Below the pieces are notes generated by a model that was given only the letters and a program-made list of their open reading frames with translations, was not told the DNA's origin and searched no databases. A stretch of 35,551 nucleotides of DNA from Bradyrhizobium macuxiense. Lineage in GTDB: Bacteria > Pseudomonadota > Alphaproteobacteria > Rhizobiales > Xanthobacteraceae. Location of the stretch: NCBI RefSeq assembly GCF_001542415.1, contig NZ_LNCU01000106.1:1-35551 (forward strand), in the 5' to 3' direction. Shown in pieces: positions 16,261 through 24,486 of the stretch (position 1 is its first letter; every line of letters starts with the position of its first letter). A program made the translations under genes and the position numbers.

Positions 16261-16329
16261 GTTTCAAATCCTGCCTTGCAGTCCCTCTGGGACCTTGCGG
16301 CCCCGTCGCCCTTATTCTTCCAGTTGCGC

Positions 16330-17169
16330 CTATTCCGCCGCCTGACCAGCCGAGGCGTAGGTATTCGCCGGGTTGGCCGCAAACTTCTTCTTCGCGCCGT
16401 CAACCCAGGTCGCGAATTCCTGGTCGCTGACGACCCGCACCGCGATCGGCATGAAGGCATGGTCCTTGCCGCACAGTTCCGAGCACTGGCCGTAGAACAT
16501 GCCGGTCTTGGTGGCCTTGAACCAGGTTTCGTTGAGGCGGCCGGGGATCGAGTCGATCTTGATGCCGAAGGCCGGCACCGCGAAGGAGTGGATCACGTCC
16601 GCGCCGGTGGTCTGGATCCGGACCACCTTGTTGACCGGGACGACCATCTCGTTGTCGACGCCCAGCAGGCGGGGCTGCTTGTCCTTGTCGAGCAGCGAAT
16701 CAAACTCGAACTTGCCGTTATCCGGGTAAGCATAGGACCAGTACCACTGCTTGCCGGTCACCTTGACCGTCAGGTCCGGCTTCGGCACGTCGAGCTCAAG
16801 GAACAGCAGGCGGAACGACGGCACCGCGATGCCGACCAGGATCAGGACCGGGATCAGCGTCCAGGCCACCTCGATCAGGGTATTGTGTGTGGTCCGGGAG
16901 GGGACCGGGTTGGCCCGGGCGTTGAACTTCACCACCACGATGACCAGCAGCGCCAGCACGAACAGCGTGATGGCGGTGATCAGCACCAGCAGGAAATTGT
17001 GAAACCAGATGATGTTTTCCATCACCGGGGTCGCGCCTTGCTGCAGCGTATGCTCCCAGGGAGCCGGCTGCCCCATCTCGGCGAAGGCCGATCCCGCGGC
17101 GATCGACGCCATGCCCGCCACCGCAAATCCCAGCAATTGTCGGCCCATCCGGCCAATCGACATCTTCAT
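16330..17169 (-). CDS. ctaC: Cytochrome c oxidase subunit II
   Basis: A 279-residue protein carrying the dinuclear CuA centre that accepts electrons from cytochrome c. It has a signal-like N-terminus (RQLLGFAVAGMASIAAGSAFA), two membrane helices (about residues 52-77 and 93-115) and a periplasmic cupredoxin domain. The CuA ligands are visible: His in VIHSFAVPAFG, then the CSELCGKDHAFMP loop with two Cys, His and Met. The aromatic electron-entry patch KQWYWSYAYPD is intact. The start at 17169 is chosen to fit the signal peptide; an in-frame start at 17247 only adds leader sequence. It is the first gene of the cox operon. Confidence 0.96.
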   Translation of the reverse strand: MKMSIGRMGRQLLGFAVAGMASIAAGSAFAEMGQPAPWEHTLQQGATPVMENIIWFHNFLLVLITAITLFVLALLVIVVVKFNARANPVPSRTTHNTLIEVAWTLIPVLILVGIAVPSFRLLFLELDVPKPDLTVKVTGKQWYWSYAYPDNGKFEFDSLLDKDKQPRLLGVDNEMVVPVNKVVRIQTTGADVIHSFAVPAFGIKIDSIPGRLNETWFKATKTGMFYGQCSELCGKDHAFMPIAVRVVSDQEFATWVDGAKKKFAANPANTYASAGQAAE

Positions 17170-17660
17170 GCCGCTCGCGCTCCCTAGATAATTCCCCAAA
17201 GCACCCCCGGTTCTTGGCCGGAAATGCAGCACGATCCGCCCTGACAAACGGCCTACCGGACGTACCCGTCTTCAAAGTCAAGGAGGGTACAGAAGCCAGA
17301 TCGCTAGAACGCGTCGAAATCCAGCCTCTCAAACCATAATTCGCAGGCGCTCGCAATGCAGTAGTAAGACCGAAAGCCATGCGCCTGCGACTAATCTGCC
17401 GATCGCGAATTTTCCCGCAAAATCAAGCAAAAGTCGCCGGACGAATTGTCCACCTGCTTGACAGGGAGATTGCCGGATGTACCCACAGGCGGGGCGCTCC
17501 ACTGAAACCTGATTCGCTCGTGGATGCCCCGATCCGGCGCAAAAATGGCTTCGAGATCGCCTTTAAGGCGCCGTCATTGCGATACAGTCGACGGGTGCGT
17601 GCAACCGGCGGCCGAACGGACGGCCGGGCCCGACCGAACATTCTAAAGGAATCGACCCGG
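17170..17660. other. Divergent intergenic region between ctaC and the IalB-like gene
   Basis: No gene is supported here. The region must hold promoters for ctaC (minus) and for the IalB-like gene (plus). A weak minus-strand candidate is TTGACT (17281-17276) with CGGTAG 17 bases on. On the plus strand TTGACA occurs at 17458-17463 without a matching -10. No clear palindromic operator or terminator was seen. Confidence 0.45.
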
Positions 17661-18197
17661 ATGGCCGCTTCGAACATTCAGGCAAGGCGAAAAGCGCGGG
17701 CAGGCTGGTTGGGAGGCCTGTTGGCGGCAGCCCTGCTTCTCCTCGGCCTGACCCAGGCGGCAAACGCGCAAGGCGCGGTGCGCTCGGTGCATGGCGACTG
17801 GCAGATCCGCTGCGACACCCCGCCGGGCGCGCAGGCCGAGCAATGCGCCCTGATCCAGAGCGTGGTGGCGGAAGACCGCTCCAATGCCGGTCTCACCGTG
17901 ATCGTGCTGAAGACCGCCGACCAGAAGAGCCGCCTGATGCGGGTGGTCGCGCCGCTCGGCGTGCTGCTGCCCTCCGGCCTCGGGCTGAAGCTCGACAACC
18001 AGGACGTCGGTCGCGCCGGCTTCGTCCGCTGCCTGCCCAACGGCTGCGTGGCGGAGGTGGTGCTCGACGACAAGCTGCTCGGCCAGCTCAAGAACGCCAA
18101 GACCGCGACCTTCATCATCTTCGAGACCCCGGAAGAAGGTATCGGCTTCCCGCTCAGCCTGAACGGGCTGGCGGAGGGATATGACAAGTTGCCGTGA
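17661..18197 (+). CDS. Invasion-associated locus B (IalB) family exported protein
   Basis: A 178-residue protein with a signal peptide (about residues 1-36, hydrophobic GGLLAAALLLLGLTQA, cleavage after ANA) and a periplasmic domain of the IalB type. Typical family parts are VHGDWQIRCDTPP at the mature start, the cysteine in EQCALIQSV, RLMRVVAPLGVLLPSGLGL, and the cysteine pair FVRCLPNGCVAEV, likely a disulfide. IalB in Bartonella is linked to erythrocyte invasion; in free-living relatives the role is unknown, so the name should not imply pathogenicity. AAGGA at 17646-17650 supports the ATG at 17661. It stands alone between the cox operon and tldD. Confidence 0.88.
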   Translation: MAASNIQARRKARAGWLGGLLAAALLLLGLTQAANAQGAVRSVHGDWQIRCDTPPGAQAEQCALIQSVVAEDRSNAGLTVIVLKTADQKSRLMRVVAPLGVLLPSGLGLKLDNQDVGRAGFVRCLPNGCVAEVVLDDKLLGQLKNAKTATFIIFETPEEGIGFPLSLNGLAEGYDKLP

Positions 18198-18431
18198 TCG
18201 GCTGCACTGTCGCAGCCTCTCCCGGTTTGCCGCCGCAAGCACTATCTTTCATGATCAGCGTCCGGGCCCTGTGCCGGGACCGATAGCCCGCAGGTTTCCG
18301 GGTTGTAAGATGAGTTTCCCGCTCATCTCTGCTTAGATCGCGGAAGCACTGGCTACCGGTTCCCTCCGGTGCTGGTATTGAGTTGCGTAAGAGGCAGGGA
18401 TGGCAAGAATTCGCAGTTCGTTGGAGTGACC

Positions 18432-19856
18432 ATGACCAATCCCGCCACGACCTCCCTGCTCGACCGTGCCAATCTGGACCGCGATACCGTCCGCCGCGAG
18501 GTGGCGCGCGGACTTGAGGGCGCCGACGACGGCGAACTGTTCCTGGAATACGGGCAGACCGAGGCGCTGGTGTTCGACAATGGCCGGCTGAAACAGGCGA
18601 CCTATGACACCTCGCAGGGCTTTGGCCTGCGCGCGGTCAAGGACGACGCGGTCGGCTATGCGCATTCCTCCGACGTCTCGATCCCGGCGCTGATCCGCGC
18701 TGCGGACGCAGTGGCGGCGGTCCGCGGCGGCTATGCCGGCACTTTCGCCGCGGCGCCGGCGCACACCAACGTAAAACTCTATGGCGACGAGAACCCGCTG
18801 GATGGCCCGGCATTCGAGGCCAAGGTCAAGCTGCTCGGCGAGATCGACGCCTACGTTCGCGACAAGGACCCGCGGGTGCGGCAGGTCTCGGCCAGCCTGA
18901 CTGCGACCTGGCAGGTCGTCGAGATCGTGCGGCCCGACGGCGAGAGCTATCGCGACATCCGCCCGCTGGTGCGCGTCAATATCTCCGTGGTCGCCGGCCA
19001 GGGCGACCGGCAGGAGAGCGGCAGCAAGGGCTATGGCGGCCGCGAGGGCTATGCCCGCTTCATCGAGACCAAGGCCTGGCGCGACGCCGCCGACGGCGCG
19101 CTGCGCGAGGCGCTGGTCAATCTCGAATCGGTGCCCGCCCCCGCCGGCGAGATGGACGTGGTGCTCGGGGCCGGCTGGCCCGGCGTGATGCTGCATGAAG
19201 CCGTCGGCCACGGGCTCGAGGGCGATTTCAACCGCAAGCAGACGTCGGCTTTCGCAGGATTGATGGGCCGGCAGGTTGCGGCCAAGGGCGTCACCGTGGT
19301 CGACGACGGCACCATGGCTTCGCGTCGTGGCTCACTCTCTATTGACGACGAGGGCACGCCGACCAATCGCACCGTGCTGATCGAGGACGGCATCCTGGTC
19401 GGCTACATGCAGGACCGCCAGAACGCGCGGCTGATGGGCATGAAGCCGACCGGCAACGGACGGCGGCAGAGCTACGCCCATGTGCCGATGCCGCGCATGA
19501 CCAACACCTACATGCTGGCCGGCGAGCGCGACCCGGCCGAGATCATCGCGTCGGTGAAGAACGGCATGTACGCCGCCAATTTCGGCGGCGGCCAGGTCGA
19601 CATCACCTCGGGCAAATACGTGTTTCAGTGCACCGAGGCCTACAAGATCGAGAACGGCAAGCTGGGCGCACCGCTGAAGGGCGCGATGCTGATCGGCAAC
19701 GGGCCGACCGATCTCCACAGGATCACCATGATCGGCAACGATCTTGCGCTCGACACCGGAATCGGCACTTGCGGCAAGAACGGTCAGGGTGTGCCGGTCG
19801 GCGTCGGCCAGCCCACGCTGCGGATGGAACGGATTACGGTCGGAGGTACAGGCTAG
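18432..19856 (+). CDS. tldD: Metalloprotease TldD
   Basis: A 474-residue cytosolic peptidase of the TldD/PmbA family. The zinc-binding motif HEAVGHGLEGD (HExxxH) lies near residue 257, and the conserved C-terminal part includes YVFQCTEAYKIENGKL and GPTDLHRITMIGNDLA. In E. coli TldD pairs with TldE (PmbA) to trim peptides such as microcin B17 precursor and the antitoxin CcdA; the partner gene is not in this window. The ATG at 18432 follows GGAG. Its stop codon shares a base with the GTG of the signal peptidase gene, so the two are translationally coupled. Confidence 0.95.
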   Translation: MTNPATTSLLDRANLDRDTVRREVARGLEGADDGELFLEYGQTEALVFDNGRLKQATYDTSQGFGLRAVKDDAVGYAHSSDVSIPALIRAADAVAAVRGGYAGTFAAAPAHTNVKLYGDENPLDGPAFEAKVKLLGEIDAYVRDKDPRVRQVSASLTATWQVVEIVRPDGESYRDIRPLVRVNISVVAGQGDRQESGSKGYGGREGYARFIETKAWRDAADGALREALVNLESVPAPAGEMDVVLGAGWPGVMLHEAVGHGLEGDFNRKQTSAFAGLMGRQVAAKGVTVVDDGTMASRRGSLSIDDEGTPTNRTVLIEDGILVGYMQDRQNARLMGMKPTGNGRRQSYAHVPMPRMTNTYMLAGERDPAEIIASVKNGMYAANFGGGQVDITSGKYVFQCTEAYKIENGKLGAPLKGAMLIGNGPTDLHRITMIGNDLALDTGIGTCGKNGQGVPVGVGQPTLRMERITVGGTG

Positions 19857-20626
19857 TGAGCAGCGGAAACGAAACCGTGACGGCGAAGCCGTCGACCTGG
19901 CGCTCACAAGCCGCGCAGCTGGCCGCGATCGTCGCCGTTGTATTCCTCGCCAAGGGCGCGATCGCCGAGCCGTTCTACGTGCCGTCAGGATCGATGGAGC
20001 CGACGCTGCTGATCGGCGACGCCCTCGTCGCCTCGAAATATCCTTACGGCTACGGCGCGGCGTCGCTGCCGATCCAGATCACGCTGCCGGAAACCGGCCG
20101 CCTGTTCGGCGAGACGCCGAAGCGCGGCGATGTGGTGGTGTTCCGCTGGCCGGGCGACCGCTCGCAGGCCTGGGTCAAGCGCGTGGTGGGACTGCCCGGC
20201 GACCGCATCCAGATGCGGCAGGGCCAGCTCTTCATCAATGATCATCCGGCGGCACTGAAGGCGGACGGCACCGGCTTCGCCGAGGACGACCGCGGCGGCG
20301 GCGAGGACGCGTATCGCTATGTCGAGACGCTCCCGAACGGCGTCAGCCACGAGATCTTCAAGATGCGCGACAATGGACCGCTCGACAACACGCCCGAGGT
20401 GACTGTGCCGGCGGGCAAGCTATTCGTGCTCGGCGACAACAGGGACAACTCCGCCGACAGCCGCGTGTCGGTGCGCGATGGCGGCGTCGGCCTGCTGCCG
20501 ATCGACAATCTGATCGGCCGCGCCGATGCGGTGGTCGGCTCCTGGGACATGGGCATGCGCAGCCAGCCGGTCTGGACCTGGCTCTCCGGCTTCCGCCTCG
20601 CGCGGTTCTTTACCTCAGTGCATTGA
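19856..20626 (+). CDS. lepB: Signal peptidase I
   Basis: A 256-residue membrane serine protease that removes signal peptides from exported proteins. One N-terminal membrane helix (AAQLAAIVAVVFLAKGAIA) is followed by box B with the catalytic serine (VPSGSMEPTL), box D with the catalytic lysine (WVKRVVGLPGDRI) and box E (VLGDNRDNSADSR). The start is GTG at 19856, whose first base is the last base of the tldD stop TAG; GGAGG at 19842-19846 supports it. The order tldD-lepB, with this overlap, suggests one transcript. Bradyrhizobium genomes often have several signal peptidase genes, so this need not be the only one. Confidence 0.95.
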   Translation: MSSGNETVTAKPSTWRSQAAQLAAIVAVVFLAKGAIAEPFYVPSGSMEPTLLIGDALVASKYPYGYGAASLPIQITLPETGRLFGETPKRGDVVVFRWPGDRSQAWVKRVVGLPGDRIQMRQGQLFINDHPAALKADGTGFAEDDRGGGEDAYRYVETLPNGVSHEIFKMRDNGPLDNTPEVTVPAGKLFVLGDNRDNSADSRVSVRDGGVGLLPIDNLIGRADAVVGSWDMGMRSQPVWTWLSGFRLARFFTSVH

Positions 20627-20635
20627 GCCGATCGC

Positions 20636-20983
20636 ATGACCTTCGACGACGTCAGACACATTGCGCTGGCGTGGCCGGAGGTCGAGGACGGCTCTTCCTA
20701 CGGCGCGCCGGCGCTGAAGGTGCGCAAGAAGATGCTGGCGCGGCTGAAGGAGGACGGCGACAGCCTGGTGATGCCGGGCGTTCCGCCGGACGAGCGCGAC
20801 ATGCTGGTCGAGAGCCAGCCCAAGGTCTTCTATTTCACCGATCACTACCGCGATTACCCGACCGTGCTGATCCGCCTGTCGAAGGCGAAAGCCGGCGTCG
20901 TCGAGCCGCTGCTGCGCTGCCACTGGCGCGCGCTGGCCTCCAAGAAGGCGGTCAAGGATTTCGACGCCTTCGCTCGGTTATGA
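20636..20983 (+). CDS. MmcQ/YjbR family protein
   Basis: A 115-residue soluble protein of the MmcQ/YjbR family, which has a double-wing, CyaY-like fold. Family parts seen are the start TFDDVRHIALAWPEVEDGSSYG, the strand ALKVRKKMLARL and the C-terminal LLRCHWRALASKKAVKDF. The family has been proposed to bind DNA, but its function is not settled. It follows lepB after nine bases, and its last codon region overlaps the start of the next gene (ATGA), so it is probably translated together with that gene. Confidence 0.88.
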   Translation: MTFDDVRHIALAWPEVEDGSSYGAPALKVRKKMLARLKEDGDSLVMPGVPPDERDMLVESQPKVFYFTDHYRDYPTVLIRLSKAKAGVVEPLLRCHWRALASKKAVKDFDAFARL

Positions 20984-21546
20984 CCGAGGACCAATTCCTC
21001 GCAGCGACACTTCGCAACCCGGCCAACCGCATCATCGCGGACGAGTTGCGTCACCTCGCTCTTCCCGACGCGTGGATCGTCTCCGGCTGCCTGGTGCAGA
21101 CCGTGTGGAATGTGCAGACCAACCGGCCGGTCGATCACGGCATCAGCGACTACGACATCTTCTATTTCGATCCGGACACCTCATGGGACGCCGAGGATGC
21201 CGTGATCCGCAAGCTGCAGGCGCGGCTCGGCGAGCTCGGCGTCGTGATGGAAGCGCGCAACCAGGCACGCGTCCATCTCTGGTACACCGGGAAGAACGGC
21301 GTGCCCTACCCGGCTTTGTCATCCTCGACCGAGGGCATCGATCGCTTTCTCACCGCGACCACGCAGATCGGCATCCGACGTACTGCCGACGGCTACAACG
21401 TCTATGCCCCGAACGGCTTCGACGACGTCGCCGGCATGATCGTGCGGCCGAACCACACCGCGAACTTCTCGGCGGCGAACTACGCGAAGAAGGCGGCACG
21501 ATGGAAATCGCTGTGGCCGGAGATCACGGTGCTTCCGGCGGAGTGA
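20980..21546 (+). CDS. Nucleotidyltransferase-like family protein
   Basis: A 188-residue protein that matches the bacterial nucleotidyltransferase-like family of COG3575. The motif GISDYDIFYFDPD near residue 52 resembles the Asp-x-Asp metal site of the polymerase-beta fold, preceded by WIVSGCLVQTVWN. The second part (YNVYAPNGFDDVAGMIVRPN) is family-specific. Substrate and product are unknown. The ATG at 20980 overlaps the stop of the YjbR-like gene by four bases; the frame is open further upstream but that sequence codes for YjbR in another frame. The coupling hints at a shared function, unproven. Confidence 0.82.
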   Translation: MTEDQFLAATLRNPANRIIADELRHLALPDAWIVSGCLVQTVWNVQTNRPVDHGISDYDIFYFDPDTSWDAEDAVIRKLQARLGELGVVMEARNQARVHLWYTGKNGVPYPALSSSTEGIDRFLTATTQIGIRRTADGYNVYAPNGFDDVAGMIVRPNHTANFSAANYAKKAARWKSLWPEITVLPAE

Positions 21547-21556
21547 GTTTCCATCA

Positions 21557-21645
21557 ATGTCATTCCGGGATGGTGCGCCAGCACCAGACCTCAGATGCGC
21601 AAGAGCGCATCATAGTTCAATGCTGCGCATCGCCTCGGAACGACG
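21557..21645. repeat. Degenerate intergenic repeat with hairpin
   Basis: TGTCATTCCGGGATGGTGCG resembles the start of a dispersed intergenic repeat seen in Bradyrhizobium genomes (recalled, not searched). It contains the hairpin GATGCGC/GCGCATC (21594-21600 with 21605-21611). It lies between two convergent genes and may also end transcripts from both sides. Confidence 0.4.
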
Positions 21646-21656
21646 CGCCTGGCGCG

Positions 21657-22211
21657 TCAGCGCACTACGCCCGAGGTAAATCCCGCCTTGCGGCGCGGCG
21701 GCTTGATTTCCTTCTTCAGGAAGCAGTGTGCGGCGCGACCAGAATAGCCGGGGCGGGCATAGGTCCAGGCGCGACACTTGTTGTCGGCGGTGCAGGCCGC
21801 CTGGCAGGCCTCGACGCCTTCGTTGCTCTTCAATTCGAAGTTCTTGTAGTCGCCGCCCAGGCGATCGATCGAGCTCTCGATCGCGCCGTTGCGCGGCTCG
21901 ACTACGCCAGCGCCGCGAACACCCGAGACGCAGCAAGTGTTCTGCACCCGCGGCGGCACGGTGCTCTTGAGCCAGCACACCGCACCATCGTTGGAGTCGG
22001 TCGGGTAATTGAAGCTCCAGGCGCGGCAGCGGCGGTCGCGCTCGCAAGCCAGCGCGCAGTCGGCGGGATCGCCCGATGTCACGGGAGAGTTCAGGTAGTC
22101 GCCGCCGGGGCGATCGAAATTGGTCTGCGCCAGCGCCGGGCGCGCGACAGCAATCGCCGCAAAAAACGCGAACGTCACCACACACGCCCTTAAGAGGCGG
22201 CCTATCCCCAT
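21657..22211 (-). CDS. Secreted protein with two PAN/Apple domains
   Basis: A 184-residue protein with a signal peptide (about residues 1-29, LLRACVVTFAFFAAIAVARPALA). Two similar units follow, each starting with a RPGGDY/RLGGDY motif (TNFDRPGGDYLN, SIDRLGGDYKNF), then a C-x3-C pair (CALACERDRRCRAWSF; CQAACTADNKCRAWTY) and a later cysteine (CWLK; CFLK), the PAN/Apple pattern with disulfides. PAN domains bind proteins or carbohydrates; here a periplasmic or surface binding role is likely, with no known partner. It is the only clear internal protein repeat of this kind in the window. It lies convergent with the nucleotidyltransferase gene. Confidence 0.85.
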   Translation of the reverse strand: MGIGRLLRACVVTFAFFAAIAVARPALAQTNFDRPGGDYLNSPVTSGDPADCALACERDRRCRAWSFNYPTDSNDGAVCWLKSTVPPRVQNTCCVSGVRGAGVVEPRNGAIESSIDRLGGDYKNFELKSNEGVEACQAACTADNKCRAWTYARPGYSGRAAHCFLKKEIKPPRRKAGFTSGVVR

Positions 22212-22370
22212 GAGAATGCTTTCAAATTCGCGCAGCCCCGCGCCTTCCGCGGGCAGTCATTTGAGCGCCACGAACCTGTACGGCGGATGAACGGCGCGGA
22301 ACCGTGGGCCCGGATGCGACCTCCGGCACCGCCCGCAATTGGCTGAGGCCAGCCTGCCCTGGAGAAATTG

Positions 22371-23741
22371 CTAGAAGGCGTATTCCTGATACGCAGGTTC
22401 CACCGAGCCATTCCAGGGACCGTTGAACTTCTCCAGCATCTCTTCCGCGGGCGAACGGCCGCTCTCGATGATGCGCTCCAGCGGTTCGAGGTAGCGGCTT
22501 TCGTCGCGCCCGAGATGATCTATACGGCCACGCCGCCGCAATCCGGCATGCGACAGGATGAGGCACTCCTTGGCGATCTCGAACAGATAGCGGTCCTTGA
22601 TCCGCGCCTTGAAGCCGAAACGCGGCACGTCGTCACGCAACGCCTGCCGCTCCGGCGCGGTCCAGTGCCGGACGATGTCCCAGGCGGCATCGAGGCTGAC
22701 AGTGTCGTAAAGCAGGCCGACCCAGAACGCCGGCAGCGCCGGCAGACGGCCCCACGGCACGCCATCGGCGCCGCGCATTTCGAGATAACGCTTCAGCCGC
22801 ACCTCGGGGAAGATGGTCGAGAGGTGATTGGCCCAGTCCGACAAGGTCGGGCGCTGGCCGGGGAAGGCCGGGTTCTTGCCGGCGAAGAAATCGCGGAACG
22901 AGGTGCCGGAGACGTCGATATATTCGTCGCCGCGCTTGATGAAATACATGGGAACGTCGAGCGCATAGTCGACATAGCGCTCGAAGCCCATGCCGTCCTC
23001 GAATGCAAACGGCAACATGCCGGAGCGCGCATTGTCGGTGTCGCGCCAGATCTCCGAGCGGAATGACAGGAAGCCGTTGGGCTTGCCTTCGGTGAACGGC
23101 GAGTTGGCGAACAGCGCGGTGGCGATCGGCTGCAGCGCCAGCGAGACGCGCAGCTTCTTCACCATGTCGGCTTCGGAGGAGAAGTCGAGATTGGTCTGCA
23201 CCGTGCAAGTCCGGAACATCATGTCGAGGCCGTATTTGCCGACCTTCGGCATGTAGTTGCGCATGATGTTGTAGCGACCCTTCGGCATCACGGGGACCTG
23301 CGCCCGCGACCAGGACGGCGTCATGCCGAGACCGAGGAAGCCGATGCCGAGCGGCGTTGCGATCTCGCGCACTTGCGCCAGATGCGCCATCAATTCGGCC
23401 TGCGTCTGGTGCACGGTCTCGACCGGCGCGCCCGACAGCTCGAACTGCCCGCCCGGCTCGAGCGAAATCGCGCCGCCGCCGGTGACGTCATAGAGGCCGA
23501 TGATGTTGCCGCGCTCCATGATCGGCTCCCAGCCGAGCAGGAGCTTCATGCCCTCGAGCAGCGCGCCGATGCCCTTCGCGCCCTCGTAAGGCACCGGGTG
23601 ATGGCCTTCGAGCGTGAACGGCGTCTTCTCGTGTTCGGTGCCGATCCGGAATTCGGACTCGGGCTTCACGCCGGCTTCAAGCCACGCGACGAGTTCGTCG
23701 CGCGATTGCAGCGGCGTCATATCGATCTGGTCACGCGCCAT
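22371..23741 (-). CDS. gshA: Glutamate-cysteine ligase (plant/alphaproteobacterial type)
   Basis: A 456-residue enzyme for the first, ATP-dependent step of glutathione synthesis: gamma-linking of glutamate and cysteine. It belongs to the class shared by plants and alphaproteobacteria. Visible signatures are EFRIGTEHEKTPF (metal/glutamate binding), GGGAISLEPGGQFELSGAP near residue 88, MFRTCTVQTNLDFSSE near 175, and NPAFPGQRPTLSDWANHLST. Length matches the family. A tight ribosome binding site is missing before the ATG. It stands 90 bases from a MarR gene that diverges from a glutathione transferase, giving a small glutathione-related neighbourhood. Confidence 0.96.
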   Translation of the reverse strand: MARDQIDMTPLQSRDELVAWLEAGVKPESEFRIGTEHEKTPFTLEGHHPVPYEGAKGIGALLEGMKLLLGWEPIMERGNIIGLYDVTGGGAISLEPGGQFELSGAPVETVHQTQAELMAHLAQVREIATPLGIGFLGLGMTPSWSRAQVPVMPKGRYNIMRNYMPKVGKYGLDMMFRTCTVQTNLDFSSEADMVKKLRVSLALQPIATALFANSPFTEGKPNGFLSFRSEIWRDTDNARSGMLPFAFEDGMGFERYVDYALDVPMYFIKRGDEYIDVSGTSFRDFFAGKNPAFPGQRPTLSDWANHLSTIFPEVRLKRYLEMRGADGVPWGRLPALPAFWVGLLYDTVSLDAAWDIVRHWTAPERQALRDDVPRFGFKARIKDRYLFEIAKECLILSHAGLRRRGRIDHLGRDESRYLEPLERIIESGRSPAEEMLEKFNGPWNGSVEPAYQEYAF

Positions 23742-23831
23742 ACGAAATCCAACTCAAGGGCGCTTCGATCGAATGCGCGCGGTGGCAGGGTCCGCAGGCC
23801 CGAGGGACCGCGGATGGTGAAATCAAGGATA

Positions 23832-24356
23832 TCATCGGGCAACCGCGCCGTCTCGCGCGGGGGTCGCCCTGGTCTCGTTCTTGGTGTCGCCCTTGCTCTC
23901 GGACTTGGCGTCGCTGCACGAGCAACCCAGCCGGTCGAGCAGGCCGCAGAGCTTGGCCGCTTCGGCATCAGACAATTTGGAGCCGACATGCTTGTCGATC
24001 GCGGCGGAATAGGCGCTCCACATCCGCTTCTGCAGCTCGCGCCCGGCTTCGGTGATCTCGACGAACTGGCCGCGCTTGTCGATCTTGCATTCGCGCCGGG
24101 CGGCAAGCCCTTCGTCGACCAGGCGGTCGATCAGCCGCGACGTCGAATATTGCGGGATCAGCATCTGCCGCTCGAGCTCGACCGGACGCAGCTCGCCGGA
24201 CGGCGCGCGCGACAGCTCAAGCAGGGCGTCATACCAGGCGAGCGGCGGAAAGCCGGCCTTCTTCAGATCCTGCTCGACGCAGTCGAGCACCCGGCTCGGT
24301 ACCCGCATCAGGCGGATCCAGGCGGCAGTCGCCTCGCTCGATAGCTTGCGTTTCAT
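23832..24356 (-). CDS. MarR family transcriptional regulator
   Basis: A 174-residue winged-helix regulator. The DNA-binding region runs from about residue 50 to 105 with LERQMLIPQYSTSRLIDRLVDEGL as recognition helix and RRECKIDKRGQFVEITEAG as wing. A C-terminal LGCSCSD segment contains two cysteines and is followed by a charged disordered tail; these cysteines could sense oxidants or electrophiles, which is speculation. It diverges from a glutathione transferase gene, with two ATGCAnnTGCAT palindromes between, so it probably represses both itself and the transferase. Confidence 0.9.
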   Translation of the reverse strand: MKRKLSSEATAAWIRLMRVPSRVLDCVEQDLKKAGFPPLAWYDALLELSRAPSGELRPVELERQMLIPQYSTSRLIDRLVDEGLAARRECKIDKRGQFVEITEAGRELQKRMWSAYSAAIDKHVGSKLSDAEAAKLCGLLDRLGCSCSDAKSESKGDTKNETRATPARDGAVAR

Positions 24357-24383
24357 CGTCTAGCCCATAAGGTCCCGGAACAA

Positions 24384-24413
24384 AGTCTACCGCACTGAAT
24401 GCATCTGCATCAA
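24384..24413 (-). promoter_or_regulatory. Candidate promoter of the marR gene
   Basis: On the minus strand TTGATG (24413-24408) and TAGACT (24389-24384) stand 18 bases apart. The palindrome at 24399-24410 overlaps the -35 box and the spacer, consistent with autorepression. Confidence 0.5.
24399..24410. promoter_or_regulatory. MarR operator-like palindrome 1
   Basis: ATGCATCTGCAT is a perfect palindrome except for two central bases. It has the same arms as the second site 28 bases away and lies just upstream of the gst -35 box. Confidence 0.7.
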
Positions 24414-24415
24414 TC

Positions 24416-24445
24416 TTGACTATTTCATGCAGGTGCATGTAGGCA
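24416..24445 (+). promoter_or_regulatory. Candidate promoter of the glutathione transferase gene
   Basis: TTGACT (24416-24421) is a good -35 box. The -10 is poor (TAGGCA at 24440-24445, spacing 18). The second palindrome fills most of the spacer, so a bound regulator would block polymerase. Confidence 0.45.
24427..24438. promoter_or_regulatory. MarR operator-like palindrome 2
   Basis: ATGCAGGTGCAT has the same ATGCA and TGCAT arms as the site at 24399-24410. Centre-to-centre spacing is 28 bases, close to three helical turns (about 31) but not exact. Confidence 0.7.
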
Positions 24446-24486
24446 ATCCCTCTCCGGTCGCCAAGAACAAGGGAAGGAAATACCCC

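Noticed and set aside
14674..17187. An 837-codon open frame on the plus strand
   Set aside because: It is the antisense shadow of ctaD and ctaC, rich in R, D, H and E as GC-rich antisense frames are. The minus-strand frames carry clear oxidase motifs.
17379..17660. N-terminal extension of the IalB-like gene
   Set aside because: It would place 94 residues before an evident signal peptide; AAGGA and the ATG at 17661 fit better.
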